From Piezodorus guildinii (Eukaryota; Arthropoda; Insecta; Hemiptera; Pentatomidae), in the NCBI GenBank assembly GCA_023052935.1, contig CM041292.1:93417169-93481168 (forward strand): a stretch of 64,000 bases of DNA, given 5' to 3'. A program made the translations under genes and the position numbers. The notes under the pieces were generated by a model. The model was not told where the DNA came from. It ran no database searches and saw only the letters and a program-made list of their open reading frames with translations. Positions 32,936 through 44,017 of the stretch are shown piece after piece (position 1 is the stretch's first letter; each line of letters opens with the position of its first letter).

Positions 32936-33177
32936 TTTTTTTCTTCAAATTGTGGTAGTTTATATATATTATATATATATACATTTCATTTATTAATGTG
33001 TCTGTATCCTATGTTTGTGTTATCATGTGATTACTTAAGAAACTTTGGTACAGCATTGTGTATGTTTAGTCTATTTTATTATATATGTTGAGATAAAGAA
33101 TTTCATAAGTAAAAATTGACTATGTACTTTTTAGAAATAACTACAACTTTCCAACGCATTTATATAAAAATAAATCT

Positions 33178-33179
<2 letters not shown>

Positions 33180-33258
<79 letters not shown>
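33180..33258. repeat. poly-T, 79 consecutive T
   Basis: The longest homopolymer in the window. It could be the A tail of a minus-strand retroelement or slippage; its exact length in an assembly is unreliable. Confidence 0.9.
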
Positions 33259-33264
<6 letters not shown>

Positions 33265-33521
33265 AGGGATACCTGTCATTATACTGATACGATAATAGGG
33301 TCTGCGCAAATATTTGATTGGAAACCATTGATCTAATATGTACTGGAGTCCCAGACATGTACCAGAGAGATTCATTCAGTTTCCGCATGACGTCATTAGT
33401 GCCCATCTAGCATAATAGAAGCTATCACATTATATTCTTCTTATGGGGGGGTTACAATGTACTATTCTGTAGTTTTTAAAAGGTCCAATATTAATTTATA
33501 GAATTTAATTACATTATCGAC

Positions 33522-33754
33522 TGTGGCAGAATATTATTTATTCTGTTAATTCAGTCGGGGGGCGACCCTAGGGTATGGAGACCCTCCTGGGGCAGACCCA
33601 GCCTCTATAAAATGGGTACCCAAATTAATTGGAGAAAAACCTGGCGGCTGAGCGCGATTAAGGCCTAATCACCTCGTTGCACTGCCGTTGGCCTAGAAAC
33701 AGTACGAATCTCTATATGTACTGAGCCCAAGACCCTTCATGGGTTGTAGTGGTA

Positions 33755-33785
<31 letters not shown>
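33522..33785 (+). mobile_element. SINE2 copy c (head missing)
   Basis: Starts within the CAGAATATTATTTATTCTGT segment and includes CTCCTGGGGCAGACCCAGCC, CGGCTGAGCGCGATTAAGG, GGCCTAGAAACAGTACGAAT and GACCCTTCATGGGTTGTAG, ending in a T-run of about 26. 5'-truncated; the best example of the 3' domain. Confidence 0.85.
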
Positions 33786-33821
33786 ATATCAGTTTACTGC
33801 CAATGACTGTAATGATTATTG

Positions 33822-33930
33822 GACTCATTCGTGGTGTAGTAGCATAACAGCCTTTTATACCCAAAGTAGTAAGTTCAAATCCGGCAGAAGGCCTAAGAAT
33901 TTTTAAAGGGTGTAAAACTTTAAAACGTCT
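33822..33930 (+). repeat. SINE1 head fragment
   Basis: TCGTGGTGTAGTAGCATAAC with a weak B box AGTTCAAATCCGG and GTAAAACTTT; the body is absent. Confidence 0.6.
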
Positions 33931-34806
33931 ACATCTCAAATACTTCTGATTTTGTCAATTAGAAGTAATTTACCATTTTCTCTTGGACATAACCACGGAA
34001 AGGGAAGTAGCTCCCTTACAACTCAACCATCATCCTTAGTAAGTAAAATTGATTAAAATTATGTTTCCTTCCATGATTATAATTACAGTGTAAATAAATC
34101 ATTTAATGTATATCATTATATTAAGTATGTATATATTAAGACCATGCGTTATTTTACCATGATACGTATTTAGTAGCTGTGCAGATGTTCCTAAAGCTAG
34201 GCCATTAAAAATTTCTCATAGATTGGTTTCGATTTTCCAAGCCAGATGGGCCCTTCATTTATTCCATCAGCCTTATTTTACTCAGCTCTATTAAGACTTC
34301 AAAATCCTTTCTGGCTTATCAATTAAATCCTTGAAACATTTTTTAAATTTTAGCAATCATAGACCGAAGTAATTAACAATCAAAAATTACTATTTTATCA
34401 GATAATGACTACTAGATTCACCTTGAACAACTAGTATCATATAAAATTTAATTTAAGAAGAATTTGACATGAAGAATAGCTAAATTGACATCATCAATAA
34501 ATTCACGTCAGCAATTAAAAAATACAAATTTAAAAGCCAAAAAACAAAAACAAAAAATTAGAGAAGCAAGGAAAACCAGAAAACATAACCATATATCCAC
34601 GAACCTGTCTGTATTAAACATGTAACATTAAAATATAGAGATGGAAATATAAACTGTACGAAATATGTTATTATTTAAATACCTAGACACCACTCACAAC
34701 CCTAAGTTTCAACTAAATTTTTGGATGATATTGAAGTAAAAAAAATCAAATTAAAGAGATAGTAGTTGATAATTGTATATCTTTGAATAAACAAGTTTTT
34801 AAAAAA
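33931..34806. other. no recognised feature
   Basis: AT-rich; no frame or repeat match. Confidence 0.45.
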
Positions 34807-35709
34807 TCTGGTGCGGACAACACACGACTTTCACTTACCTCCGTTTTTAAAATCGATTAAAAAATTTTCAAATACAGTTAGAGATCAAAATGAGTGAAAC
34901 CATTAAAGAATTGGATAAATGGAATTTCTATAGAAACATGTGTTTTATTAAAAAATCGATTATATTATTATCTAAAACAGTCACTTAGTTTTGTCGGGTT
35001 TTTTATCACTCTCTGTTAACTTTTAAAAGCTTGTGCATGAGAAAATATTTTTTCTAAAATCTTTAGCTTTTCAGCGGTATATCATACATGTATATTACTG
35101 CTCTTAAGTACAAAAACGAAAAATTGCATTAAAAAAATATTTTTTCTGTTTTCTCCTTTAAGTGGGTATCGAATTTATTAAATTTATATATTTACTTGTT
35201 TTTCATCAGCGTTAATAAGATAATATAGTTATTTTTATAGAATCTACAAAATTAAAGGTACTTTTGGGGAAAGAAAATTTAAAATATCGGCATTTAAGCC
35301 CTGTCAGACCATTTTAATCAGAATAAAACCTACATGATATTAATGCCCATTAACTTTTACATCGATATAGCGAGTTTAATCAAAAACGTCGGAACCGTTT
35401 TCGAGAAAATTGAAAAAAGGTGCAAAATGCATGGTATAAAGTGCCTCTTCTGGTAAGCTCATTTGGATGAAAAAAGTTTTGTCACGTCTCGAGCGTATAT
35501 TGTCTTAAATATGAAATTTCAGTTTCATAGGACTTACTTTTTCCGTTCCGGGAGTTACCACACACAAACACACACACACACACACCTTTTTGCGGGACTT
35601 GGTTATTTGGACTCAGGGGACCCTAAAACGTGTATTTCCGATGAAAACTGGAATTCAAAAATTTTCACGATCGCAATACTTCCCCTTACTATATATAGTA
35701 AGTGAAAGT
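34807..35709 (+). mobile_element. R2 element copy 4 (plus strand, nearly complete)
   Basis: Starts TCTGGTGCGGACAACACACG after six A. The subterminal repeat ACTTTCACTTACC at about 34829 has its inverse at the 3' end (AGTAAGTGAAAGT). (CA)n lies at 35562-35587, and the perfect 18-bp palindrome CTTACTATATATAGTAAG is at 35685-35702, nine bases from the end. 903 bp, non-coding. The frame 35463-35705 is spurious. Confidence 0.82.
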
Positions 35710-36140
35710 AAAAAAGTATTTGAAAGTAATACGTGTTATTAGGCATTAACATAGCATTAGCACAAAATACGTTGATGGCCAAGCTTTTGAACGCTCTAAA
35801 ACCGAACAAAACAAACAAACAAAAAAAGGCTTAGGAAAAGGATTGAAGGTACAAGTGGACAGGACAATCCTCAGATCTCTGGTGTCATATGGTAATGGAT
35901 TTTCAACCTTTAATTTTTGAAAACGATGTGGAAGAGTCAATTGAGAGAGAATGGCAATAAATCATGATATGCATAATTCATTTGAAATAAATATAAAGAT
36001 TTATCTAGAAGCTGACATGAAGGTCAAGGTTGTGCTAGCCAAAATATGCTTGAATGAAATCCGACCTGAGAACACTAGGGGAATGAAGAATGTCGGATGA
36101 AGTGGAAATGGATTGTAGATGTGGTCAGGTCGTTCACGAG
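35710..36140. repeat. first copy of a local duplication (from about 35935)
   Basis: From AGAGAATGGCAATAAATCATG at about 35948 onward this matches 38408-38735 in the same order (AATCCGACCTGAGAACA/AATCCGAACTAAGAACA, GTGGAAATGGATTGTAGATG, GAGAGTATGA(A/G)(C/T)TAAATAAACTAT, ATATGGACCTAAT). The copies have diverged with insertions. Function unknown; a low-copy repeat or tandem segment duplication 2.5 kb apart. Confidence 0.65.
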
Positions 36141-36398
36141 TACCTCCTTCCCTCTCCCGCGATGATGCTGGTACTACCTCTGCTGCTGGTATCTCGAGAG
36201 AGGGCGGAACACAGAGGAGAGTATGAACTAAATAAACTATAACCAGATATGGACCTAATTACGCTTCTAATTACTGGTAATTAGGTCCATATCTGGTTAT
36301 AGTTTATTTAGTTCATACTCTCCTCTGTGTTCCGCCCTCTCTCGAGATACCAGCAGCAGAGGTAGTACCAGCATCATCGCGGGAGAGGGAAGGAGGTA
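36141..36398. repeat. perfect 121-bp inverted repeat with 16-bp spacer
   Basis: Arms 36141-36261 and 36278-36398 are exact reverse complements by my reading, including the XhoI-like CTCGAGAGAGGGCGGAAC part. The spacer is CGCTTCTAATTACTGG. AATTACTGGTAA occurs in the spacer edge (36269-36280), at the outer edge of the right arm (36398-36409) and after the neighbouring LINE (36789-36800). Either a very recent fold-back duplication or an assembly artefact. Confidence 0.9.
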
Positions 36399-36411
36399 AT
36401 TACTGGTAAAA

Positions 36412-36788
36412 ATTCCACCAGAACCTATTTCATCATCCTAATCCTCTAGCTCAATCCCTATCCAGCTCCACTCATCCATACAACCCACCTAGAAGGTTGA
36501 AACGGCAGTGGCCCCGCGACCTGTTGTAAATACATTGGAGTTCTAGCACTGGCTAGATTCTCCACTCAATGTAATGTACGTATGAGTGTGTGTATGTGTA
36601 TATAGGTATAAGTGAATTCTTGACTATTGTATTGATTCATTATTGTGTATATATTTTATTGTAATTTTATTCCGTGTAAATATTGTATGAATGTAGTATG
36701 TATGATATCTTTCAGCACTACTATTAATGTCCAAATTGGGACAGATTGTAATTTTACTGAATAAAAATTGTTGTTGTTGTTGTAAAAA
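36412..36788 (+). mobile_element. 5'-truncated jockey-like LINE with 14-bp target-site duplication
   Basis: 377 bp flanked by AATTACTGGTAAAA at 36398-36411 and 36789-36802. It begins with FHQNLFHHPNPLAQSL and NPPRRLKRQWPRDLL then a stop, the conserved jockey-clade RT C-terminus. It continues with a 3' untranslated region ending AATAAAAATTGTTGTTGTTG and an A-run. The coding end is uninterrupted, so it is a young truncated copy. Confidence 0.88.
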
Positions 36789-36802
36789 AATTACTGGTAA
36801 AA

Positions 36803-37128
36803 TATATTTTCTCAACGGTGGCTAAAACTCCTTAAAACATCATTTACCATCGGATATTTATATTAACATAAGGATGTATAGTAACTTCCAGTGAACTCTA
36901 GTAGTTCCATCTCTTCAGTTGAAGTTATAAAAATATTGCAATGGATCATCTTTTACATATAACAACCCTGTTATTTTGTCCTTTTTATTTATTATATTAT
37001 GCACTTGCTACATTTATTAGAATACATCCACTGTGTACAGTTTCATTGAGTGAATATCCAGCGAAATGTCTTTACACATTCCATGTTGGATTATTGGCTA
37101 TTATATTAAAAAAAATTATAAGATATTA

Positions 37129-37174
<46 letters not shown>

Positions 37175-38074
37175 CTATATTAACCATAGATAAATTCACA
37201 GTACACGTTTCTAATATAGCCTTAAAAGTTGATCTATTATTCGTACGCTTCTTGAGTATAACGCACATTCACAATAAAAGAGTTAAAGATGAAAATTTCT
37301 TAAGTAAAATATTTACCTAAATGATCCCATAGGCTATAAGTGATCTACCAGCAACATTCTCTGAAGACTAAATATGTCTCTAATAATCGTTCGAAATAAA
37401 ACATTTACTTAATAAGCAACCTTCCATTCTGGATTACTTAAATTGCACCAATGGAATTAACTGGTAAAATATCTGACAAACGACATGTAAACAAAGTCAA
37501 GTTAAATGCACACGATAAACATAATTTCCACCCCTTCAATAAACATTCGTTTTCTTCTTTATATACCCTAGGAGACTTTACGGGTATTGAGTTGCATGTA
37601 GATATCTACAGCATTGTAGTTATCTTGAGGTAACTAACTGAGTAGCCTTGAAGTTGAGATATGAATCAATAAGGAGATGGTTAGCCTCCCTTGGCACTCT
37701 CGTTCTGGATTGACATCCGCACCCTCTTTTGACAAACTGTCGTTTAACTCGTCACTTAACTTAACGGAATGATGAAGGACAAGGTGGATTCCACCGAGAA
37801 AGTGAAGCTATCGCAAAGTTTCACATTATCTCCCACAGTAATATTATTACTACGACAATAAAAATTACAGTAATAAGACTGTTTCTGGTCAAATGAATAC
37901 AGCCTTGTAAGTAAAATAATAAAAAAAAGGAAAAAAGAAGATTGTCATAACCGAATAACGAAAATTGTATACAATACCTTGCGATTTCGAAGAGAATTGT
38001 AAAAAAATCGATATTGTTTATCAAAATGATATTAAAGTTGGCACTTAACTGTTTTCACAATTTTTTCTTTTGCT
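36803..38074. other. gene-free; (TA)n at 37128-37171, GC-richer patch at 37640-37830
   Basis: Several 60-84 codon frames occur here without any recognisable domain; one runs through the (TA)n. The patch includes GGATTCCACCGAGAAAGTG. Nothing is called. Confidence 0.4.
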
Positions 38075-38260
38075 TATGTATTATGAAATATATAGTAAGG
38101 GGGAATAATACGATTAATTACTCAATTCCAAAAATTCATTCTGAAATACACATTTTAAGACGCCCTTTGTCTCAGTAACTAAGGCTTCCAAAATAGACTA
38201 TGGAGAAATTCATCTCAGAACATTCTTATTCTTAGTAATTTTAGTCCTTAGTACAAATTG
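38075..38260 (-). repeat. R2 end fragment
   Basis: TTATGAAATATATAGTAAGG, then GAAATACACATTTTAAGACG and CCCTTTGTCTCAGTAAC follow the R2 3'-end order. Confidence 0.55.
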
Positions 38261-38293
38261 CCACATTCAATGGTATGAGAAACCATTCATTCA

Positions 38294-38296
<3 letters not shown>

Positions 38297-38366
<70 letters not shown>
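38297..38366. repeat. (TA)n microsatellite, about 70 bases
   Basis: Uninterrupted TA dinucleotides. Confidence 0.9.
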
Positions 38367-38407
38367 AAAAATAGAAATGAAGGACAAATTAAGCTACACC
38401 ATAAGGA

Positions 38408-38735
38408 GAGAGAATGGCAATAAATTATGACATGCATAATTCATCTGATGCTGTATTCACTTATAAAAAACAAAAAAACACAATTTTCTGAATTAAATAT
38501 AAAGAGGTATCAAGGTACATAAAGGCCAAGTACCTAAAAATGCTAGCAAGAGTTTCTTTAAAGGAATCCGAACTAAGAACAAGTGGAGGATGAAGAAGGT
38601 TGGATAAAGTGGAAATGGATTGTGGATGTGGATGGCCATGTCCTTCACATGTATCAGCACAATCTCCAGAGAGGTCGAAAGACAGTGAAGGAGAGTATGA
38701 GTTAAATAAACTATTATTATATATGGACCTAATCA
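38408..38735. repeat. second copy of the local duplication
   Basis: Direct, diverged copy of about 35948-36261, ending in GAGAGTATGAGTTAAATAAAC and TATGGACCTAATC. It lacks the CCTCTCCCGCGATGATGCTG segment found in the first copy. The 91-codon minus frame is not recognisable. Confidence 0.65.
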
Positions 38736-39732
38736 ATCAATTGAGATTTGACATATTTGTATTATAATAGTTTAGTTTTATCTAAATTCGTCATCAGATG
38801 TTATTTAAAAAACATAAAGATCCTTTAAAAAAGTATTTGAAAATTTCATTTTATTCCAAAAAGTACTAAATCCACATTCCATTTCATTCCAAAAGGTACT
38901 AAAAACATTTCCTTCCAAAAGGTACTATATCCTCTGTAAACAGATATAACCTTTCCTTTCATTTCATTCCAAAAGGTACTATATTTACTACTATACGGCA
39001 GAAGCACATAAACTCGTAATATACTACCAATAATTTATTGTTTTCTTAATTTTGTGCATTTTTATTGGTTCATTTAACACGTCTTAAGTCATCGCTATTA
39101 TTTTGATCTATGATTTTAACATGATAATCAGTTTTTAGGCTGTTTTAAACAACTTCATTGCGTCGCTTCGATTCTCGTAGGTTGTCAAATAAAGTAGATT
39201 TTTTTGTTTTGTTTTTTATAGTATTTCTTCTTGAAGCAACATAAATTTAGTTTAAAAAATTTCAGAAACACATTTTAATAGAATAATGGCATTTGATCCA
39301 GCAAATAGATGGAATTATCATTTCACGAACTTGCAAAATATGAGAGGAAAAACCGTGCCTGATCTAATTTAATTTATTGATTTTTTTATGTAAAATAAAA
39401 GCTCAAAAGTTATTTATTTATCAGTCTCTGCAGCTAAATATTGTTTATACGTAGTTAAGAATATAGATAAATTTGCTAAATTCACACAAATAGTAATACA
39501 AGTTCAAAACAAACTTCATAATTACAAAATTTCTTATTATAGTACCATAAATATATAATTGTCCTTGGAATATGAATTTCTTCATGAATAATAGATAATC
39601 AATGTAATTATTGGTTACAAAGAAAAATATATATAAATAAGGAAATATACATAACTTAGTAATTAACAATATAAAAACGTTAGTTATCGGGAAGGTATCA
39701 TGAAGGTTATATAGTGACTGTTACCAACTTAC
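38736..39732. repeat. gene-free; tandem CATTCCAAAAGGTACTA strings at 38850-38990
   Basis: Four spaced copies of TTCCAAAAGGTACTA(A/T) occur at about 38858, 38893, 38914 and 38967. They match the R5 subterminal string (CCAAAAAGTACTATATCC), so this is probably a decayed R5 copy. The rest is AT-rich. Confidence 0.5.
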
Positions 39733-39955
39733 CGCGCGTTATATTCTTCTAAAAAGTACTATATCCTTTTAATTCTTTCCAAAAAGTACTATATCCACGT
39801 TTCATTCCAAAAGTACTATATCCATATTATATTGTTTAAAAGTCATCGGAAAAGTGCAATAATTTGAAAAAATATGTTGATAACTAGCTTAAAAATCAAG
39901 TTTAGATTTTTAAATTGTCTAAAGTGGATATAGTACTTTTTGGAAATCAACGTCT
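39733..39955. mobile_element. R5 MITE-like element, copy a
   Basis: A 21-base string at 39778-39798 (TCCAAAAAGTACTATATCCA...) has its exact inverse at 39924-39944. The left side holds three tandem variants (about 39748, 39779, 39808). The right end ...GGAAATCAACGTCTCAATTG equals the terminal repeat of the 61504-61747 element; the left outer end is degraded. Non-coding. Confidence 0.6.
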
Positions 39956-42444
39956 CAATTGTTAGCATCAGATGGCATATCAGCCGAAATGTCATGCTAT
40001 TTAAATAAAAGGATGAAGCTTGTCAGTGCTTTTTAATTCTACTATTGAATCGACCTTCACCAAGAATAAAACTAAGCAAAAGAAGCAATTGTATAATAAT
40101 AAAATGTAAAAACAATAGAGCACGAAGACAATATAAACTACCTAAACAGAATTTCTGTAGAAAATTTTACTGTTAAATCTAAAAATGAAGAGCTTCATAA
40201 AAATGAAGATTTTCAGGTTTCATTTAGCACTAATACTCTTTGATTGAATTATTCTCAATAAATAAATAATTGAATACTATGTTTTCATTCAACATTTGTC
40301 CCAATCAGGGAAGAAAGTAAGAGGTGTTAGATGTGACAACCAGATTTTCGCTCCATCGGTTTAGAAATGTTCTTGACTAAGATATGTACGCATTCCTTTT
40401 TTCTATTTTTAATTACCTTTTTTACTAAAAATTAAATGAAGAATCCTTAGATTTTTCCAAGGACTATGAAGATAATGTAGTATGGAGAAGTAATTTTCGT
40501 AAATGTAAACATATCGAGGTGTCCTATTGTATAACGCGCTAAAGACATATATGCTTATTTCTGGTATAACTTAATACATATACCACAAAATAAGCAGTCA
40601 CAACTTCCTAATAAATTAGTCTAGTCAATATTTAAGAACACGAGGCAAACAGAACAAATCTGGCCGACAAGCAATCAAGAGATGAAATGCCACGTTTATG
40701 AAGACAATCCAAATGTTATGGAAGCCGCCTGTAAACAAATACTACCACGGGCTTTGAATAAGTAAAACAAACAGACAAACAGGGGTATCGTGTTGAAGAG
40801 CCCGGGAGGGCCATATATTGCCCTTTGGGAACCCTTGAAAGGGCCTACCTCACAAAGGGCTTCCTACCAATTTTGTTTATGTCATAGCTGACTGCTCTCA
40901 ATCAGCATCTTTGGTAATTAGCCGCTCTCGAGAAATCTCTTCAAAGCTTACCTTTCCCCCTAACTAGCTCTCTCTATGGCCAACTTCTCCTCTCCTGTTT
41001 CTGGAGGTTCAAATTAAATTAATGCCACTTCCTCAGGATCCTAAGGTATTCTATAGAAGTGGTTCTGGAAGAGATCCCAGTCCTCCAGAAACCACTGACC
41101 CGGCTGGAAATTTAATGACGTTTGAGCTGGAAAGAAATAAGTCTTGGGGAATACCAACCATCTGAGATGTAGAAAATATCCATAACTCACAAAGATGTTC
41201 AAAATTTACTTTTCTTTCTAAATTTTGCAGTTTATCTTTTATATTTATAAAATTGGGCCACTTTATGAATTAGAAACTTATATAACATTTTCTAATTACT
41301 TTAATACATGAATACATTTGTTTACTAAAAAACAATGTGATTCTGGGACTAGGTCCCTCAAGAATAGCAGTAATGTACAATTGAAATATATAATGTCTAG
41401 TAAGCAGAAAAAAGGAACTTAATTATTTAATTATTAATTAATATACAAAGGTGAGATAAAAAAGCAGAAGAAATATTATACAAAATAACAAACATTTAAA
41501 AAATCTGAAGACAATTGTGTTTAAATAAATGAAAAATAATTGAATTGATATGCAAAATTAAAATTTGAGCAGTAAACAATTATTTTCATTTATTCAAGGT
41601 TTGATACAAACAATTGAAATGAATTGCCAAATTACCGAGCGTCTGTTTGGAATGGCAGAAAGTATTGGAAAAATTGGGATTTGAATGAGGATAGAGAAGT
41701 AGCAAGGCGGATAAGTTTCTAGTGAGTGGAGTGAGGATTTAAATTGAAGGAGACTGTGGGTGTAGATAGGATATAAGGAGTTAATGGTTTGATAAAGGTA
41801 TGATCCTAGGAAATATTTCTTACCAGTGGAGAAAAGGAGTACTTTAACTCGCCGTGTTGTAGGTAATATTTAATACAATAATACAAATTTAAAAAAAAGT
41901 TTATAATTCACTTCATTCTGTTCTCAAGCACAGCCGAGTGGCCACCATATACCACACAGCAATAGTCAAAAAATGGAAACAAATTGTAGAGGTATAACTG
42001 CTACAAAAAAAAAAAAAAAAAAAAAAAAAAAGAAAAAAGAAAAAAAAAAAAAAAAGGAAAAAAAAAAAAGAAAGAGAGATATACCCATACCTACCGTACA
42101 AGTAGATTATAAAACCTCTTAAAATAATATAGCGAATATCAATATACTATAGACCTCACTCTGAAAAGAAACTGGTTGGCTACGTTGACAATCCTTATAC
42201 CCAACATTGTGGTGGGACAATTGTGGTTAAAAATAAATAAGAGAAATAGATATTGTACAAACAACAGAATTAAGTAATTTTTATCAATATTTTAGTATAT
42301 TATCGATTTTATCACAATAAATCTTCTGTGACAAACGATATTTCACCCAGCAAGATAGGCAGTATAAAAAAGACAAAATACGTGATGTTATATATATCTT
42401 AGAAGAAACTTCACTGTTGAGTATACGTTTCTAATGCTTAAAAT
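39956..42444. other. gene-free; GC-richer island at about 40780-41160, A-rich tract at 42007-42070
   Basis: The island includes GAGCCCGGGAGGGCCATATATTG and CCCTTGAAAGGGCCTACC, with no frame. The A-rich tract is broken by single G (possible expanded retroelement tail). Other sequence is AT-rich and unassigned. Confidence 0.4.
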
Positions 42445-42718
42445 GAGACAATTTTAATCATAATGAAACCTACATCAAAATGCAGTCCATTAAATTTTAC
42501 ATCCATATAGCTAGTTTAATCAAAATCGTCAGAGCCGTTTATTTGTCGTGCTAGAATAATCACGCACACGCAGAACTTTTTTGCAGGATTTGGTCATTTG
42601 GACTCAGGATACCCTAAAACGTGTATTTCCGGTGAATACTCGAATTCGAAAATTTTGACGATCGCAATACTTTCCCTCACTAGATATATATCCCACATTT
42701 AGGTAAATGAACGTAAAA
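42445..42718 (+). repeat. R2 3'-half fragment
   Basis: Reads TTAATCATAATGAAACCTAC, CATATAGCTAGTTTAATC, GACTCAGGATACCCTAAAAC, GTGTATTTCCGG, then ACGATCGCAATACTTTCCC, as in 35310-35690. The 3' palindrome is degraded and the (CA)n is short. Confidence 0.7.
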
Positions 42719-43121
42719 ATTTGACTTCTTCTGTATAAAGCCTAGGCAACCTCACCAAGCTGTTAGCCGTAGAGGAGGTGGGAGTAAGGAGGAAGAAGAG
42801 GATGGCCGTCAGTTAAGTGGACAGAGAATTAAGGCCTAGGCTTAGACTTAACCAGTAATTAGTGCGGCCTGAGTTACGCCCCCCGCTAAGACGTGATGTA
42901 TACCTCGGCCAGCGGAGCTCGCTGCGGCAATTCAACCTGCCCACTCTCTCGTCTTCTTGCCTAATTCCAGGGGGATACTCTTGGAAACACAGGGGGCTAC
43001 CTTGAAATTAGGTCCGTTCTGGCAAGGTAATAAATGGCACAAGTTTTAAAATTTATATATAGTAAAGGTGTTTCTCGGTGATTTGTCCTAGGTGAAACTA
43101 TGTATCATAGGATTCAAAAAT
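42719..43121. other. GC-richer island at about 42740-43020
   Basis: Includes GAGTTACGCCCCCCGCTAAG, CTCGGCCAGCGGAGCTCGC and GCGGCAATTCAACCTGCCC. AATTAAGGCCTAGGCTTAGAC is partly palindromic. No frame recognised; candidate conserved non-coding element. Confidence 0.4.
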
Positions 43122-43350
43122 ATGAAACTGTAGTCAAAGGTCTTGTGCCAAGTACATATAATGTTTCTAGGCCAACGGCATTCGGGTACCAACCTTACAG
43201 AGGCTCGGTCTGCCCCAGGAGGGTCTCCATACCCTAGGATCGCCCTTCGGTTGAATTAGTGGAATAAATAATATTCTGTCAAAGCCAGGATTCGGACCCA
43301 GGAGCTTGAGAGCAGTAGACTAGCGCTCTATCCACTAGACGACACCGTAC
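43122..43350 (-). mobile_element. SINE2 copy d (internal deletion)
   Basis: Minus strand: head GGTGTCGTCTAGTGGATAGA, B box GGTCCGAATCC, the CAGAATATTATTTATTCC part, CTGGGGCAGACCGAGCC, then directly the 3' domain GGCCTAGAAACAT. The GGCTGAGCGCGATT segment present in copies a and c is missing. The end is followed by plus-strand A-runs (43353-43373 and 43406-43431). Confidence 0.8.
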
Positions 43351-43403
43351 CACAAAAAAAAAAAAAAAAAAAATGAAATGGAAAATCATGAAACTCATAA
43401 CTC

Positions 43404-43434
<31 letters not shown>

Positions 43435-44017
43435 TTTGCCTTCGTTGTTAAAACCAATTCAATAAATTTTAAATTGAGTTTGAGTTGAAATAGATTTAAA
43501 TAATTACATTTAGTTTCGATTGAAACATTTTTTTAAGTAAAATAATATAAAAATAGAATATATGAAATATCTAGTAAGAAAAAGTATTTCGATCGTTTTC
43601 GAATCCGAATTTTCAAAGGAAATAGACGTTTAAGGGTCCCCCTCAGTCTAAATGATTTTCTGAAAAAAATGATCTGTAATGCGTCCTGCTCGAAAACGAT
43701 AATTTGTATAGTACTTGATATCAAATTTTATAAGCATAAATATCTGAGATGTTACAGCTTAATTAATTGAGTAAGCTTTTTCAACTAATTCCACGATCCA
43801 AAAGAGCCAATGGATACCATGCATTTTGGACATAATACGATTTTCTCCAATACGGCTTTAAAGATTTTAATTGAACTTTCTATATCTGTGAAATATATAA
43901 TAGGCATTAATAGGATGTAGGTTTCAACGTGATTTAAATATTCTGACAGTGCTTAAATGCCGATATTTAGTTTTTTTCCTCTAAAGCACCTTTATGTTTT
44001 TAGGTTATTAGTCAGTT

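Larger units (their letters stand above)
31771..33330. mobile_element. non-autonomous hAT-like element, 1560 bp, 8-bp target duplication
   Basis: Left end CAGTGATTCCCAACTGG (31771); the right end on the opposite strand is CAATGGTTTCCAATCAA (33330). These imperfect ends match the hAT pattern CA(G/A)(T/G)G.TTCCCAA. Flanks are ATCTAATT (31763-31770) and ATCTAATA (33331-33338), a 7 of 8 match of the length typical for hAT. No transposase frame is present. Inside are a 21-bp minisatellite, SINE1 pieces and 79 consecutive T, so it has been a landing site or has swollen by slippage. Confidence 0.72.

Noticed and set aside
41913..42101. Poly-Phe frame on the minus strand
   Set aside because: It is the complement of an A-rich tract.
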